DNA of 64,000 bases from Eutreptiella sp. 'Long Island Sound 2002' (GCA_964036045.1 OZ038383.1:90927086-90991085); one strand, 5' to 3'. Shown: positions 45,984 through 59,377, counted from the stretch's first letter. Notes: generated by a model from the letters alone, not told the origin. Program-made: numbers and translations.

Positions 45984-47075
45984 GACGGGGAGTGCCCAAC
46001 TGCTGACACCCCTCACAGAGTCACGAGCCCCCCCCCCCCCCGGGCGCCCTCCTGCCTCCTCCACAGCGCGCAATGCCAGCTCCCAGGAGCGTGGGCTGTG
46101 GGGTCGCTGACGGGCCCCCATGGACGCACCCCCAGCGCCCAAGGACAGCGGGCAGCGGGCTCCGGCTGCACACCCCAGGGACGAGCCGCTGGGGGAGGGC
46201 GAGTGCCCAACAGCAAACACTCCACACGGAGGCACGAGGCGCCCCCACCAAGGCGCCGTCCTGCCGGCCCCACAGCGCGCAACGCCAGCTCGCAAGAGGG
46301 TGCACTGTGGGGTTGGTAATGTGCCCCCACTGGTGCGTCCCCTGCTCCCACAGAAAAAAAAAGGGGCACCGGGCTGCAGCCGGAAGCCCCAAGGACGGCT
46401 GGTCGGGTGAGGGCGAGTGACCCACTCCCGACACCCCTCACGGAGACAGGAGGCGCCCCCCCCCCCCCCGGGCGCCCTCCTGCGGCCTCCGCGGCGCGCA
46501 ACGCCAGCTCGCAACAGCGTGCGCCCTGGACTTGGTGACGGGCCCCCATGCCTGCAGCCCCGTGCCCAAGGCAAACAGGCAATGAGCCTCGGCCGCACGC
46601 CCCAAGGACCGGCGGTCGGGGGAGGGAGAGTGCCCAACCCCGAACACCCCTCACGGAGGCACAAGGCGCCCCCCCCCCACCCCCTGGGTGCCCTCTCGCC
46701 GCCTCCAAAGCGCGCAGCGCCACCTCCCAGGAGTGTGCACTGTGGCAGCGGTGACAGGCCCCTACTCCCGCATCCCCCGCGCCCACAGAAAAAAATCAGG
46801 GGGCCCCAGTGACACAGCCCAGGGACGGGCGGTTGAGGGAGGGAGAGTGCCCAAAGCCGGACCACACTCAGGAAGGCACGAGACCCCCCCAGCCGGGCGC
46901 CCTCCTGCTGCCCCCACAGCGTCGATGTCAGGCTAGTGACGGGCCCCCACGCTTGCAGCCCCCGCCCCCAACGCAAAAGGTCAGCGGGCCCCGGCTGCAC
47001 ACGCCAAGGACGGGCGATCAGGGGAGGGAGAGTGTCGGACCCTGTACACCCCTCACAGAGGCAAAACCCGCCCCC
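45800..47075 (+). repeat. about 213-bp GC-rich tandem repeat, 6 copies
   Basis: Units begin near 45800, 46015, 46222, 46440, 46653 and 46870, with a partial unit from about 47050. Each has a ggaggcac start, a C-homopolymer (up to 14), gggcgccctcctgc, cagcgcgcaacgccagctc and ggacgggcggtc. Long minus-strand open frames over it are repeat artefacts. Confidence 0.88.
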
Positions 47076-48419
47076 TCCTGTGCTCAGCAAATTTGGAGAC
47101 TGCATGCACAGTCTTGCGGCAAAGCTTTTTTTTTTCGATACCAATTCAGTCCGAGACTGTTCTTTAATACAATTCATCACCCAGTCAAACTGAATGACCC
47201 AATAGCTCATGAGTGTAAGTACATCTTATATAGTAGGTGTTGATCTGTGTCTCTTGCACTCTGGACCCTGCGCTGTCCTGTATCTTGCTCGTATACTGCA
47301 ATCCTGGCTAATGCTACCTCAGTCCTGCACCTAAGCAGTGGCCCTAGCCCTCAAAGGTGTTGTGTGCTTGCTGCCCTTGGTGTATCCTATTCCAAATGTT
47401 GCGGTGACGCTGGACATTGCCCTTGCCCCATCTTTAATCCGAATGTTCGTGCTTCCTGATATGAAAAAAAAAACCAGCAAACATAACACAAAAAAAAAGA
47501 TAGCTACTTGGCCTTTTTCCTGCTGGCTGTTTGACCCCTCGCTCCTCGGACTTTGGTTTTTGGCGTGACCTCATTAGCCTCGGCCTTTTTTGGTCTTGCC
47601 TTGTTCGCCTTGGCCTATTTGGTCGTGCCTATCTGGGCCTTAGTGCTGAAGTGTCTATTTGCCTGCCTGACCAATTGCCCACTTGCCATCCTCTTGCACT
47701 TAACCTTAACACAAAGGAGGAAAAAGCCAACAGTCACCTTGCTTTTCCCTTGCACTCAAGGATGAAGGAAAAGCATTAAAACATGAGAAGGAAATTAACT
47801 ACAGGCAAACCAACAAACCCTCACAGAAAGCATGTAGCACCCCACCAGTGAGTCGCGACTACGCAGTCACTAGGTAAGCACAGTTGTCTAAGGCGAAGGG
47901 CTGACAAACACCGCAATATATAGATGCATACTACTTGCATACCTTCAGCATCGTGTCACTGAGCAAGGCTAGGGAATGCCCCGTGGCGCCTCTATCACCA
48001 ACACAGGCACTGATAGAGAAACTACAGCTTACTGTACAATACATGAACTAAAGTGTGCTCTGGCCTGCTATAGAGAACCATTGTTCACTACCATCTCCCT
48101 CGCAATAAGTATCTTCGGGATTTATCTTGACGAAAAAAAAGTTCTGGATTCTGCCAGAACCAGAACAACCACCTCTCCCACCTCCCATTTCAGACCAGGC
48201 TTTCCCTTAGTCATGATTGTGTTCACATACAGGTAACTCAGCACAAACAGTAGTTTTGTGCTTATACCTTCCCATCTCCAATGGGGATGGACACAACTGA
48301 TGAAAATGCCTATCAAAAACAGGTGAGCTGGTACAAACACACAGATCCAGAATCGGTGACAACCATGAACCTTATCCAACACTCTCCGCTCGAAATCATG
48401 ATACAAGCACGTCCAGAAG
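47076..48419. other. non-coding, nothing recognised
   Basis: No gene, RNA gene or repeat that I can support. Confidence 0.4.
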
Positions 48420-49230
48420 ACCGCTCAAAAAAGCATCGGAGAATTCGGAGCCAACACAATAAAGGATAAAGTAGACGGACCAACCAAGCAAAAATCAGCG
48501 TGCGCACACACCACGAAATCTTTACCAGCAGTAACGAGCAGCGAGGTCGTCGTCGCCCGTCACTGAATAGCAGTCACCATGACTCCACGCAACCGAAAAT
48601 ATCACCTCAAGAACTCAAATATGAACCTTACTAACGCTCTCCGCTCGAAATGAAGAAGCAAGCATCACCGGACGACCGTCAAAAAGAGAGCGGCGGAGAA
48701 TTTGAAACCAATACTTCGCAACAGATGATCTTGACGGGCCAGCCGAGCAAAATATCTCCAGCGCAGACACCACACAATCATATTCCCCAGTAGCGAGTGG
48801 TGAGGGCGTATTCTCCTCCAAACACTCAATAATACCCATCAGACTCCAAGCAACACGAAGAAGGACCACAAAAGTCGACGCCCGCCTCCAGAAGACCACT
48901 CAAAAAGCAAGCGTCGGTGAATTCGGAGCCATCTCAACCAAACAGATAAAGTCGATGGGCCAAACGAGCAAAATGTCGCTGTGCGCACACATCATGAAAT
49001 CTTTACCACCGATAGCGACCAGCGAAGTCGTCTTCGTCGCCCATCACCGGAAGACCCACATTAAGATAGCAGCGGAGATTTCGGAGCCAACACTTCGCAA
49101 CAGATGAGGTAGACAGGCCAACAGAGCAAAATATCTTTAGCGCAGACACCCTGAAATCATATTCCCCAGTAGCGAGCTGCGAAGTCGTTTTCTCCTCCCA
49201 TCACGCAGACTGTCACTCAACATCCGCAGA
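48420..49230. repeat. degenerate tandem array, about 4 units
   Basis: Repeated order of gaattcggagcca, a gacgggcca-type block, agcaaaatatct, cgcagacacc, aaatcat or aaatctttacc, and agtagcgag, recurring near 48440, 48700, 48930 and 49085 with spacing of 150-260 bp. Non-coding. Confidence 0.65.
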
Positions 49231-49499
49231 GACCGCGAAACACGAAGCAGACTAACGGTTGCAACACACCAGACAATATCCCAGCTGAGGCCCACGCATC
49301 ATAAACACCATCGTCACAGTCAAATGTACAGCGGAGGCCAGATCACCACAAAAGTCGGCTCCGCCAAAGTAGGGGCCAAGTAAATTCCGAATACACATCA
49401 TCCGCCCTGCAGGCGATGGCTGCAGGGCGCATGTTAACAAAAGGGTGGTGAGAACTCGGTTAACGCTGCAGTGGGTTCCAAAACGTTTTCGGAAAGAAA

Positions 49500-49985
49500 C
49501 CAAGTCCCATCACTTCACGTCACATCACATCACGGCAGTTCAAATATCATCTCACCGCGTCACATCACATTTAATCACATGACATCACATCACACCACAT
49601 CACATCACATCACGTCAAGTCAAATCAAATGTCATCGCACAACATCACATCACATGAAATCACATGGCATCACATGACATCCCATCAAATCACAACCCAT
49701 CACATCACATCACATCACACCACATCACATCACATCACATCACATCACATCACATCACATCACATAACATCCCATCACCTCACAACCCATCACATCACAT
49801 CACATCACATCACATCACATCACATCACATCACATCACATCACATCACATCACATCACATCACATCACATCACATCACATCACATCACAACCCATCACAT
49901 CACACAACATCACATCACATCACGTCACATCACATCACATCACATCACATCACGTCACATTACATCACATCACATCACATCACAT
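49500..49985 (+). repeat. pentanucleotide microsatellite (CATCA)n
   Basis: Nearly pure catca units over about 480 bp, with scattered aacc and gtca interruptions. Open frames over it encode only His/Thr/Ser/Ile repeats. 49231-49499 has nothing else. Confidence 0.95.
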
Positions 49986-50158
49986 TGCGAACACCACATC
50001 CTATCAACTCATAACGCATCACAACATATGGCATAGAATAGAGTCAATTTGTATTGGTTCATACAAGGTCAGATCACATAAGTTCCTCCAAGGCACCGCC
50101 TGTTTGTTACACCTTTACCAATGGGGTCCAACGGTGCTAACAATAACTGAAACACCAG

Positions 50159-50216
50159 GTTGGGGTTACGGTTGGGGTTAGGCCTAGGTTTAGGGTTAGG
50201 GTTAGGGTTTGGGTTA
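50159..50216 (+). repeat. interstitial telomere-like repeats
   Basis: Degenerate run of ggttggggtta, tttaggg and ttaggg units (for example ggtttagggttagggttagg). It mixes plant-type TTTAGGG and TTAGGG. About eight units, diverged at the left edge. Confidence 0.8.
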
Positions 50217-50217
50217 C

Positions 50218-50335
50218 TGGCATACGGCAGGATACGGCAGGGGAAGCAGGATACGGCAGTATACGGCAGATACGGCAGGATACGGCAGGATACGGCAGGA
50301 TACGGCAAGATACGGCAGGATACGGCAGGATACGC
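50218..50335 (+). repeat. 10-bp tandem repeat, about 11 copies
   Basis: Unit GATACGGCAG with a few irregular units. It starts two bases after the telomere-like run. Confidence 0.92.
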
Positions 50336-50368
50336 GTATTACAGGAAGTCGGTCGTATTAGGGAAACC

Positions 50369-52722
50369 CTAATCCTTAAGCCACTGTTGGAACAGATCAA
50401 GCCATGGTAATCCTGTTTCACCTGAACCGTTCCACTCTTCAAGGGTGCTTGCTGCCTGCACGGCCTTTATAGTGTGGTCATCAAGCATGGGAGTGGCAAG
50501 AGTACCATGTACCCGGGGACCAAGCATTTCAGAGGATTGCAATAGTCCTGAGGCATGAGGAGAGGTCAAAGGTTGTTCATCCTCAGGAGGTACCTCGGGT
50601 GCAACCTCATCGAAGGCGAATGCTCTGAAGAAGCCACTGGGTTCGACCTTAGAAAATTTATCTCTGTCACCCAAACACATTTCTAGGGGGGCAAAGGCAT
50701 CAAACCCTCCATTGGCTGAATCAAAATACCTGAGATCCAAGACGCGGCAGTGTCCCCACTTGTCATCTCGTCCACTGTGAGACGGGTGGTCTTGGAATCC
50801 CTTGTCGGAGGCATCATCGAAAGTAGGCTTAATTTGAGTCGCGTGAGAATCATTTGTACTACCCGTGAGGCTCTTATGAACACGATGATTGTCACCGTCA
50901 CCGGAATAAATTTGATCACTCTTCAAATGCGCGCAGACATCATGATTTTTCACCATACATGTTTTACCGCCAAGAATCATTATAAACATTCCCATGATTC
51001 TCCAATTGATGACGGTTTCTGGGAGATGTTATGACCGGCGTATCGTGGGGAGGCGAACGAAACTAAGGAGTCACGCCAGGCAACGAATATTGCGCTCGCA
51101 TACCGTGAGGTTCTGTTTTTGTTGATTCTCCTCGGTTCATCGATTCTATTTACTTCTGAGCACTCATGTCAGAACAGTCTGCATGAATGAAGGGAGGGAT
51201 TGACCTTTCAGGGCTAGCTCCAAAGATCAATGTCTTCTCCCAAGGCCCCTTGTCGATTTTTGTCGTGAATGATGAGTGCCTTGATGTCCCTGCAGCGTGC
51301 ATCTCATGCTTAGAGATCCTAGCAATAGAATTCCTATTTGCATCTATGCTAAGCTGCATCCCTGAAGGGTTCTCACCTTCCTCACAAAGTGTTCTGACCT
51401 AGTGTGGCAAGTCTTGAACAACCAAAGGCACGGTAGGCTCCAATGAGGGTGATCCGACTCCTACGGTACCCTTGATAAAATCAAGAGACTTGGAATCAAC
51501 ACCATGCATTTTCTTTTCATATCCACACATCCAGCGTCAATCTTCTCTAAATGTGATGACATCTCATGACCTGAGTTTTGTACCTTGCTCGATAACTCAG
51601 TCAAGGAACTTTGGACCTCTTGAGTGGAAATACTGAATGACTCGTGCTTGAATCCCAAGCTTTCAAGTACAGGTTCAAGTTCCACATTTTGTTTCATGTA
51701 GGAAGAGAGCTCAGCAGTGAAAGTGGCCAAATGACCTACTTCTTCAAGATCCTTGGTGGATTGTATGGTACAAAAAGTGGATTGGACTTGTTCCATCCGC
51801 TCCATTCGCGAGGCTAAAGAATCAATAAGAGCATCTTTCATCCTCAATTTCCCAAGGAAATGAGCCTCGAGCTCCACATATTCTTTTCTTTCTTTTGTTC
51901 TTGTTCAAGATCTCGTTTTTGCTCCTCTCGCTCTTGCAAGAGTTCTCGTTGGAGTCTTCAAATTCTCTCATCATGACTTTGCAAAACCGAATTGGTGTGT
52001 GTCATATAACTCTTCAATTCTTGTTCAATTTGATGCACTCGGCTGGTGATGGTCTCCATTTGTTTGTCTACATTGCTTGCTAATTCCTCAAGTCCGTCGC
52101 ATGATTGCTTCAATGAAGTATGAAAGGCCATGAGGTGTTGGTAAAATTTCCGAAAATGTTGCTCATTTTGTTGATGGTTGTGATCCACTATTTTCCAGAG
52201 GCCTCTCCCCTCGTTGAGCACACCGTCGGCATTGGCTTGAATCTCGATCGGTGTATCAAGTGCCTTTCGAATTTTTTCAATTGCGCCATTCACTTCATGA
52301 GCATACTCCCTTGAGAAAGTTACGATGGCATCATAGGCCTTGGTCACCTCTTCGACTTGTTTTCCAAGAGGATATAGGTCTCTATTATGATTACATTGCA
52401 TAATGCGGACTTTTGCAAACGGTACACCCGATTGAGTAACATAACGAATTTGTTGGAAGTCTCGATATCCCCAATCGCCACCAGTTTCACAAATTTCTTG
52501 ACCCATGAAAGGGTCATCTCCCATATCATCTACCACACTATCTTGATGTGGTGGTAACTGTTGGGGTCCTTCTGGATGGGGCATCAATTGACCTTGTGGT
52601 ACTTGTGGAACATTTCCACCATATTGAACCAATTGCCCTTGATCAGCAGAGCTGCCTTGTTGTTGCTCCTCTTGTAGTTGAATCATGGCCAAAGCATTCA
52701 AAACATCATCGCTGTTGTCCAT
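50369..52722 (-). pseudogene. unknown coiled-coil protein, broken
   Basis: ATG at 52720-52722 opens MDNSDDVLNALAMIQLQEEQ, then a Gln/Pro/Gly-rich stretch and a helical region (VEEVTKAYDAIVTFSREYAH, EELASNVDKQMETITSRVHQ). A TGA in SHDERI(stop) at about 51958 interrupts a Glu/Gln/Arg coiled coil (ELLQEREEQKRDLEQEQKK). One frameshift near 51870 leads to a second coiled block (51877-51461; MERMEQVQSTFCTIQ). Further coding-like blocks are at 51355-51150 and 50995-50369, the last ending DLFQQWLKD. No known domain. It could be a gag-like structural protein of an unidentified retroelement or a dead host gene. The 3' end lies about 30 bp from the 10-bp array. Confidence 0.5.
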
Positions 52723-52739
52723 TTTACAGAAGGGGTTAG

Positions 52740-55700
52740 ATCTTCAGTAATAGTATCCTGCGAAATGGTGAACTTGGCGTTAAGATTTACTCTCAAAACA
52801 AATCCTTGTTTTGATTTTTGTATGCTCGTTCATGTCCAATTTGAAGTTGGTGTTCGCCCAAATACCTCACAAAAACCAAGATCAACAAAAGATTCAAAAT
52901 AGGAATGCAAGAAAGTGCACAAATCCCAAATAAGCAAAATGAGTAATAAGAGAAACACACGAACAAATGGTGTAAGTGTCCCCAAATCTCAGTAATGCTA
53001 CAAGGAATTGTCATACTGAGATCTTAACGATCCCTTTGCACACTAACAAAATGAAATAGATGTACAAAGCACAATTTGCGAAGCATGCTAACATGCTAAA
53101 CCCCTCGAATCGTGTCGTCGGCTACACAAAGAATCAAACCGCTTGAAAAAAAGCATCCAGTGGCACAAAGATATTGCAATATCATGCACACAGGCAGGTG
53201 ACCTAAAATGAAGTGTAGAACGAGCACCAACCATCAAATACTCGAAGGGAGGGTATCAATGCACTTGGATGGTCGGCCGGCATCCAGAACAGCTCAACGA
53301 TGACGGTCGACAACTCTCGAATCCTCGGATCGGAATAACTCGAGCATGCTGACCACCGAATGTTCAGTACTAATAATTAAGTTCTTAAACTTATTTCTAC
53401 TGCACCGGCACTGTCAACAGGAACCTCAACACAAGGGTGTGAAACACCATTCCAAACATCGTGATATGTCGCCTGTGATAGCGACGGCGATCGACAGCAA
53501 ACGGCAGCTCGTGCCAAGGCAATGTACCCTCGGTCTCCCGAATTTCTGCAGTCCTGTCAAGAGGAAAATCAAATCTTGTAACTTTCTAAACCCCTGAACT
53601 GGAATTCTGAAGCACTGTCCACCCTGGATCCCAGAACAGCCTGAAAAGCATACCTATGCACAACCCTGTCCTGTTCTATGCGTTTACACACACCCTGCAG
53701 CTCACAGGTCACGTCAACATCGGTTCACAGAAAGACGAGCTTGCCATATTTCCCTCTCACGTGCCCCCACACTCATGCATTGCACAGAGCAGCTATCCTC
53801 GTATCAAATGCGCCCAGCAAATTTGGCCACCTGTCTGGCAGTCCTGAAAAGCAATAGCCACAAAAATGAACAAACAGTGACAATGATACAATATGCAACT
53901 TTTCAATACTATAGTCATCTACCTACTCTTCACTGTCCAAATTGATCTCAGGCTTGACTAGTTAAGGGTCCAAGAGGAGACGTAAGGCACATACCCTCTC
54001 CCCTTTTGGCGTAAGGTCATTATGCGTGGTAGATCTTTTAAAGATTCCAAAATCGGAGAATCAAACATAGATGCAAACGAGTTTACCAGACAAAACAAAG
54101 CAAGCCTGTATCTGTATGTGCACATGCCAGTTGTGCCAGTATGCCAGCCAGTTGTGCACCGTGATGAACTTCGCGTCAGTCGAATCATAGGACGCCCACA
54201 GGTAACCCATTTGTTGAATGTCAGCCATTACACAGCTGTAACCCCCGTGTGGTGGCGGATCTTTCTTGTAACTGCGAACCCTGTAGCCTTGATGCCCAAG
54301 GGGTCATAACGCCCGACACTGCCCCTAATATCTCCGAACATGACTGACCGTCTCCAGACCATTATCCAGCCTCTCAGAGTGACGTATGGAATGCACGAAG
54401 AGGGTTATTTAGCTCCATGGTGGAATATAGTCAGAAAACCCGATCCACAAAAATGGAGCAGACAGAGAATTTAATTGTGCATTCATCGAACATAATAACT
54501 CATTAGGAAATGATTCAAATGAATTGACATAAATCTGTTTGGGAAATCACAAAAGAAAAATGCGACCCGACGCGCGCTCACGGGCGACATCTGGCGTGGA
54601 ACGAGAAACCTGAAAACAAGCAGAAATCTTACTGCACTAATGTACATCTGAAAATCATTGCAGTTCTGATCACCTTGATGTATAAATGAAGTGCTGTCAC
54701 ACTGATGCTGCTACACTCCCCTCCTGGAACAATTTTTTGGTATGTCAAGCTGTGTCAAGTGTAGTGAAAGAAACGGCAAAAGTGGTCAAAAACCGACTAA
54801 TTTATGTCAAAATGTGAAAATTGAGCTGAATTGAGCAGAATTGTGCTGAGATGTATGCTTCCTCATGGCCATCGACTTGAATGAAACGCATAGGTACCTT
54901 AAAGCACACACAAACAGCGTCCTTTAAGCGCGAAACGTCGACAATTGAAGGGCTGAATGAAGAATGTACATGCATGATCAAGATCCATGATCGAAGATAA
55001 GATCCAGATCTGACAACCCCCTGTCCGAAAACACAATACAAGTCTTGCCATGTTGCCGAGCGTCCGGAAAATAGGGTATCCCTCCATGGAGTCCAAGGTA
55101 TATGAACCTGGTCAGTGTCATCTGCAGGCATGAGACCATTTACCAGTAGTTGGTACAAAATTTCACTGAACTGAGACCCAAATAAGTGAATTGTACACAG
55201 ATTGAATACAGCATAGTATGCAACAAGCCATAATAAGTCCAATCCAATGTCGATAGATAATCTGTCTCGTGCTGAAGGGAAATCCGGTTCTCATCCATAG
55301 CCAATTCAGGTCAAATCCTCATCATGATGATGATCCCAATGATGGAAATCCAATCATGTAAAAGTAATGATAGCCAAGAAAATCCGGTTGGTATGACCAC
55401 AGTGCAAGTATCGTCTCGAGGGCTTCATGTTGGTTCCAGCAAGAGCCACAAACGGTAAGTGACTCATTGTAGTTCCAGAATGTATAAGCATCCGATGCCC
55501 GGTACCAGGAGTTTGCCACATTTGAGCTGCTTCTGAGGGGGATTGAAACACAATCCAAAGATGAACAACGAGTCGACCCAGGTAAGAACACAGTCGTCGC
55601 ACCAGGTCCTTATAACCCCTTTCACAGTGGTTGATTGGAAAAACAACCAACGGTCCCACTGTAAGAGCTGATTGAAATAACATTCTCAACAGACCTGTAA

Positions 55701-56100
55701 AACACATGAACAGAATCAGACCTTGTCATGTTTCAGAATCTCTGCAATGAGCACGAACTCGAGTGAGTCCTTCCCAAGGGTAGTCAACGAGTCCAGGCGT
55801 GCAGCAAAACATGAGAGTGTCGTCGTGGTTGAAGATAAAGGCCTCTCGGAGTTTCCGTTGCGAATCATCTACTAGGTTCGACACGGTTCACATGATGGCC
55901 ATGAGGGGAATGATGGACATGATGACCAAGATGACCTCAAAATGTCCCATCATCGTTCATCGAAGCACATAGACACTGTGCCAGGACTGTCTCTTCTCGA
56001 AGCCAAGAGTATATGTAGGCCGTAAACTTCTGCAGAATTTCCGGCGATTAAAATTCTGATCAGATCTTGTCTCCAATGGGTCGTGCGGCAATTGGAGTTT
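52740..56100. other. non-coding, nothing recognised
   Basis: About 3.4 kb with short open frames on both strands and no domain. The part next to 56133 may be 3' untranslated or LTR sequence of the chromovirus pol to its right, but I see no second copy to prove an LTR. Confidence 0.4.
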
Positions 56101-56132
56101 CTCCTTGAGCTTGTAAGTCCCCCTTGGTGACT

Positions 56133-56323
56133 CAGTCCTTGATCAGGGAGAGCTCACAGTCAACTTCAGGGTGTTTCTTCAGGAACTGGAAGAACCTGTC
56201 GGTGTACCCATGCATGAAGCTTGAAGGTGGCTCCCATCTATCTTCTTCTGGACAAAATCCTTTCCATCTGCACAGAAGGTACCACTTATTTTGAGCATCC
56301 TTCTTGTAACCAAGGATCTTCTC
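56133..56323 (-). pseudogene. second chromovirus family: chromodomain
   Basis: In the frame of the preceding pol block, after a TAG at 56324-56326, the minus strand encodes EKILGYKKDAQNKWYLLCRW then KGFCPEEDRWEPPSSF, a clear chromodomain (EKIL, YLL-RWKG, WEP), and ends at TGA 56133-56135. The TAG falls where a chromodomain normally begins, so the domain is cut off from pol in this copy. Confidence 0.82.
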
Positions 56324-56326
56324 CTA

Positions 56327-57660
56327 CTCAAAACTGGTTGTAGTCATCTTCCCGACGCCCAGGTACCTCGAGGTCCAGTAGAGCGGCTTGTAAGAGCCCT
56401 CCGGACAGGGTACCTCAGCCTTCAAACGGTCAGGACGTACTTCTTGGTGCCTGCCTGGCTCAATTTCAATGTTGACTGCAGTCTCACTTAGTTGACCTTT
56501 CAGTTGCAATGGGCCTTCCAAAAGCGGCAACAACTTGTTGTCGTCCTTCAGTGTCTCGTCTGGCTTAGGAAGCCAAACTTGTAGGCCTTTTTCGAAGGGT
56601 TTTCCTTGCGTTCTTGATTGATTCTTGATATTCAGCCAATCTGCTTGACTCTCGGCTTTGCCTTGGATCCACTTGGAATCTAACTCCTTGATCTTCTCAA
56701 ACCATTGTGAGGCGTTGTAGCACTGCCTTGGATGGTACATCACCGCTCCAGGGCCCATCTTCTCATGACCGAAAACAAGCTCATTCAGGCCTAATCCAGT
56801 GTATTTCTTGGTATTTGCTCAAGACACAGTAAATTGTCTCCGACCAATTGTAGTCTTCTTTAGTAGCCAGGAAGTTTCTCGGGATGTTGATAAGAATTCT
56901 TCCAGCTCGTTCAGCAGGGAGAGCTTGATGATCGTAGACTCGGGCACGGATTGATGAACTCCTAATAAAGCGCACATGTTGTCCCACCAGGTCCCAATGA
57001 ACTCCTTCGCACTGTCCGCCAGAATTTCACTGGGCACATCGCAGTTACTCATCCACTGAGTTGCAGTCCACATGGCAGCCATTTCAGAGATAAGATGCTT
57101 CGTGTTGCGAGGGAGGACCTGGATGTAGCCACTGTGGCGGTCTTGAGTTAACAAAACCCCATGGATTGACTTCTTTGTCTACAGGCGTTCCTCTTGGATT
57201 TGCCCTAATTCAAAGACATCCGCCGTCACCTTGTGAAACAACCTCTCAGGAATTGGTAATCCTTTCAGTAATCCTTCTGCCTTTTAATTCTTGAGGATGC
57301 TAGGCTGACATTGCTTGCATCCTTTGGTAACTTGTTCACAGGCTCCCTTGAGGTCCCAAGTGTCCTCTCTGTGTCGAAGCTCCAGAACACGAGGATCTGC
57401 GTGAGCTGCCTTATGTGGATGCCAATGTTTGACATATTTGTCAATTAGACAGTCGGGAACACAAATCCGTCCATGCCAAAATGGCTTGTCGCCTTGGAAC
57501 CTGAAATCAGCTGTCTCCTCAGAGTCGTAGAGCTTGTAACATTTGAACTTATGTTATGCAGGCCCAAAGAACCTGTAATCCTTGTACATCTTGGTCCAAT
57601 TCACATAGGGGAAGGAATTCTCCTTGTCATTCTTTTGTCAGGGGGCTTGGATTTGGCCTA
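56327..57660 (-). pseudogene. second chromovirus family: integrase, frameshifted
   Basis: Zinc-binding region around 57290-57440 (HWHPHKAAH, then KGACEQVTKGCKQCQ). Catalytic core: first Asp in TQDRHSGYIQV, second Asp in ILADSAKEF, then a frameshift near 56950 beyond which a reading ALPAERAGRILINIPRNFLA resumes in another frame. The C-terminal part (56758-56327) has GPGAVMYHPRQCYNASQWF and a GLQVWLPKPDETL strand. Stops near 57660 and 57285 break the frame further. It is unlike the inner element's integrase, so this is a different chromovirus lineage. Confidence 0.75.
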
Positions 57661-57766
57661 GGATCTCGTCAGGGGAAACACATTCAAGAGTGGCAGCGAC
57701 ACCTCAGAGTCAGAATTGACCCCTCCAGTCTGATCTGCCTTACTAATCTCCTTGCATTTGACCAAT

Positions 57767-59360
57767 TCAACTTTCCTCTGTTTTTTCAATTCCATATTGA
57801 AGGCAATGTTTCTTGATCAATGCTTGTTCCTCCTTGTCAAACTCGATTACTTCGGCTTTATCTGTCGATGTCTGATGGAAACTCACTTCAGGGGAAGCCT
57901 CTGAGGCGGGACAAGGCCGGCGACTCAGGGCATTTGCCACAGTGTTGTAGCGTCCCGGAAGGTAAGTCACATGGAGGTCGAATTTGCCAAGGTACTCATG
58001 CCAAGGGCCTCTTCTCCACCAGGGGCCACCAGGGGTATTCACATCCTCTGTCCTCTAGCTTTCAACAGACTCGTGGTGAGTCAGTACTTCGACGCGATGA
58101 CCCATGATCCGGCCCCCATAGCGCTGTAGCGCACAGAGGATTGCATAGGCGTTTTGCTCCCTTGGACTCCAATTTTCCTGTCTTGTTGCAAGCTTGCGAG
58201 ACCAGAAAGCCAGGGGGTGATGCTGACCTTTGTTGTCGACTTGTTTGATCTTAGCACCAATGGCGTAACGACTGGCGTCTGTGCGATTATAAAAAGGTCG
58301 ACCATCCAACCTCGGAGACTTTAATGTAACCACATTTGCCAGTGCTTCCTTGAGACCATTGAATGCCTCTTTACATTCTGGCGACCATTTGAGCTTGACT
58401 TGAGATCCCTCCTTTCCTTCTACTTTGCCAACCTTGAGTAGATCTGTCAAGGGACCAGAGTACTTGGCATTAAGGGGAAGGAACTCCTGATAATAATTGC
58501 AGCAGCCTAGAAAGGCACGAAGCTGCGTGATGCTTTTGGGCGTTTCCCAAAGCTGGGCAGCCATCTTGCCTGGGGTAGGTCTTCTTGTCCCATCTTCCAA
58601 GATAGAGCCACCGAATTCCACACTTTCGAGGAACATTTTGCCCTTCTTCGGTCCACACATGACCTTCTCTTGTCGGAGAACATTGAGGACTTTTCGAACT
58701 TCCTGTTCATGCTTCTTCAGGCACTTTTCAAAGTTTTCTCCCAACTGCGTGGCAATCAGGAGGTCAACATTGTAAGTACTACAAAGCTCTTGTAATCCCA
58801 GACCTCTGTGTTCCCGAAACAGCACATTCTCAATCATCTTCTGGAACATCAACGGCGCGTTCTTGAGGCCCAAAGGCATCACAGTCCAGTCGACAGTGCC
58901 ACAGGGTATGCACATTGCCGTCGAATGCCTGTCCTCCTTTCGAAGTGGCACTTGTTGAAAGCCATGGCGCAGATCCAGCATCGTGAAGAGCTTGCCTTTC
59001 CCCCTTTTGGCGTCCTCCTCCTCGATAAAGGGAAGGGGATGCACGGCCGGAACCGTGGAGGCATTCAGGGCTCTTTATTTCACAACTAGACACCAAGCAT
59101 CTATGCCTGATTGGTCAGCAGGCGGGGGCCTTGGTACGGTAAATGATGCTGCACACCACTCAGAACTCATGCAGCCATCCAACCAACCGAACTCATGGAG
59201 ATTGCGCTGAATACCCTTTCGCAGGCCGTCGGCTTTGGTGCCATGGACATAGAATGGACGTTGCTTGTGAACCTTCGAGCTTTGGATTATCTCAATCTTG
59301 GCCTCCCCATGTTCACCTCGAATTGGGTGGTTTTTCCACAACCTCTCACTCAGCACCTCC
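57767..59360 (-). pseudogene. second chromovirus family: reverse transcriptase and RNase H
   Basis: Pre-RT block (EFGWLDGCMSSEWCAASFTV) then RALNASTVPAVHPLPFIEE, separated by an in-frame TAA where DY is normally found. RT: MLDLRHGFQQVPLR, then WTVMPLGLKNAPLMFQKM. The catalytic loop reads TYNVDLLIAT, where YVDDLLIAT would be expected, so one Asp of the pair is lost. RNase H has RTDASRYAIGAKI; its later motif reads THHESVES with His for Asp, followed by a stop. A connection ends in VANALSRRP. The fragment ends at about 59378, where the unrelated direct repeat A starts. A decayed, 5'-truncated copy. Confidence 0.85.
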
Positions 59361-59377
59361 TTGTAACTTCAGACTTT

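Noticed and set aside
45981-47210. 409-codon minus-strand frame
   Set aside because: Translation of the ~213-bp GC-rich tandem repeat, with Gly/Arg/Pro repeats matching the unit.
49471-50036. His/Thr/Ser-repeat frames
   Set aside because: Direct translation of the (CATCA)n tract.
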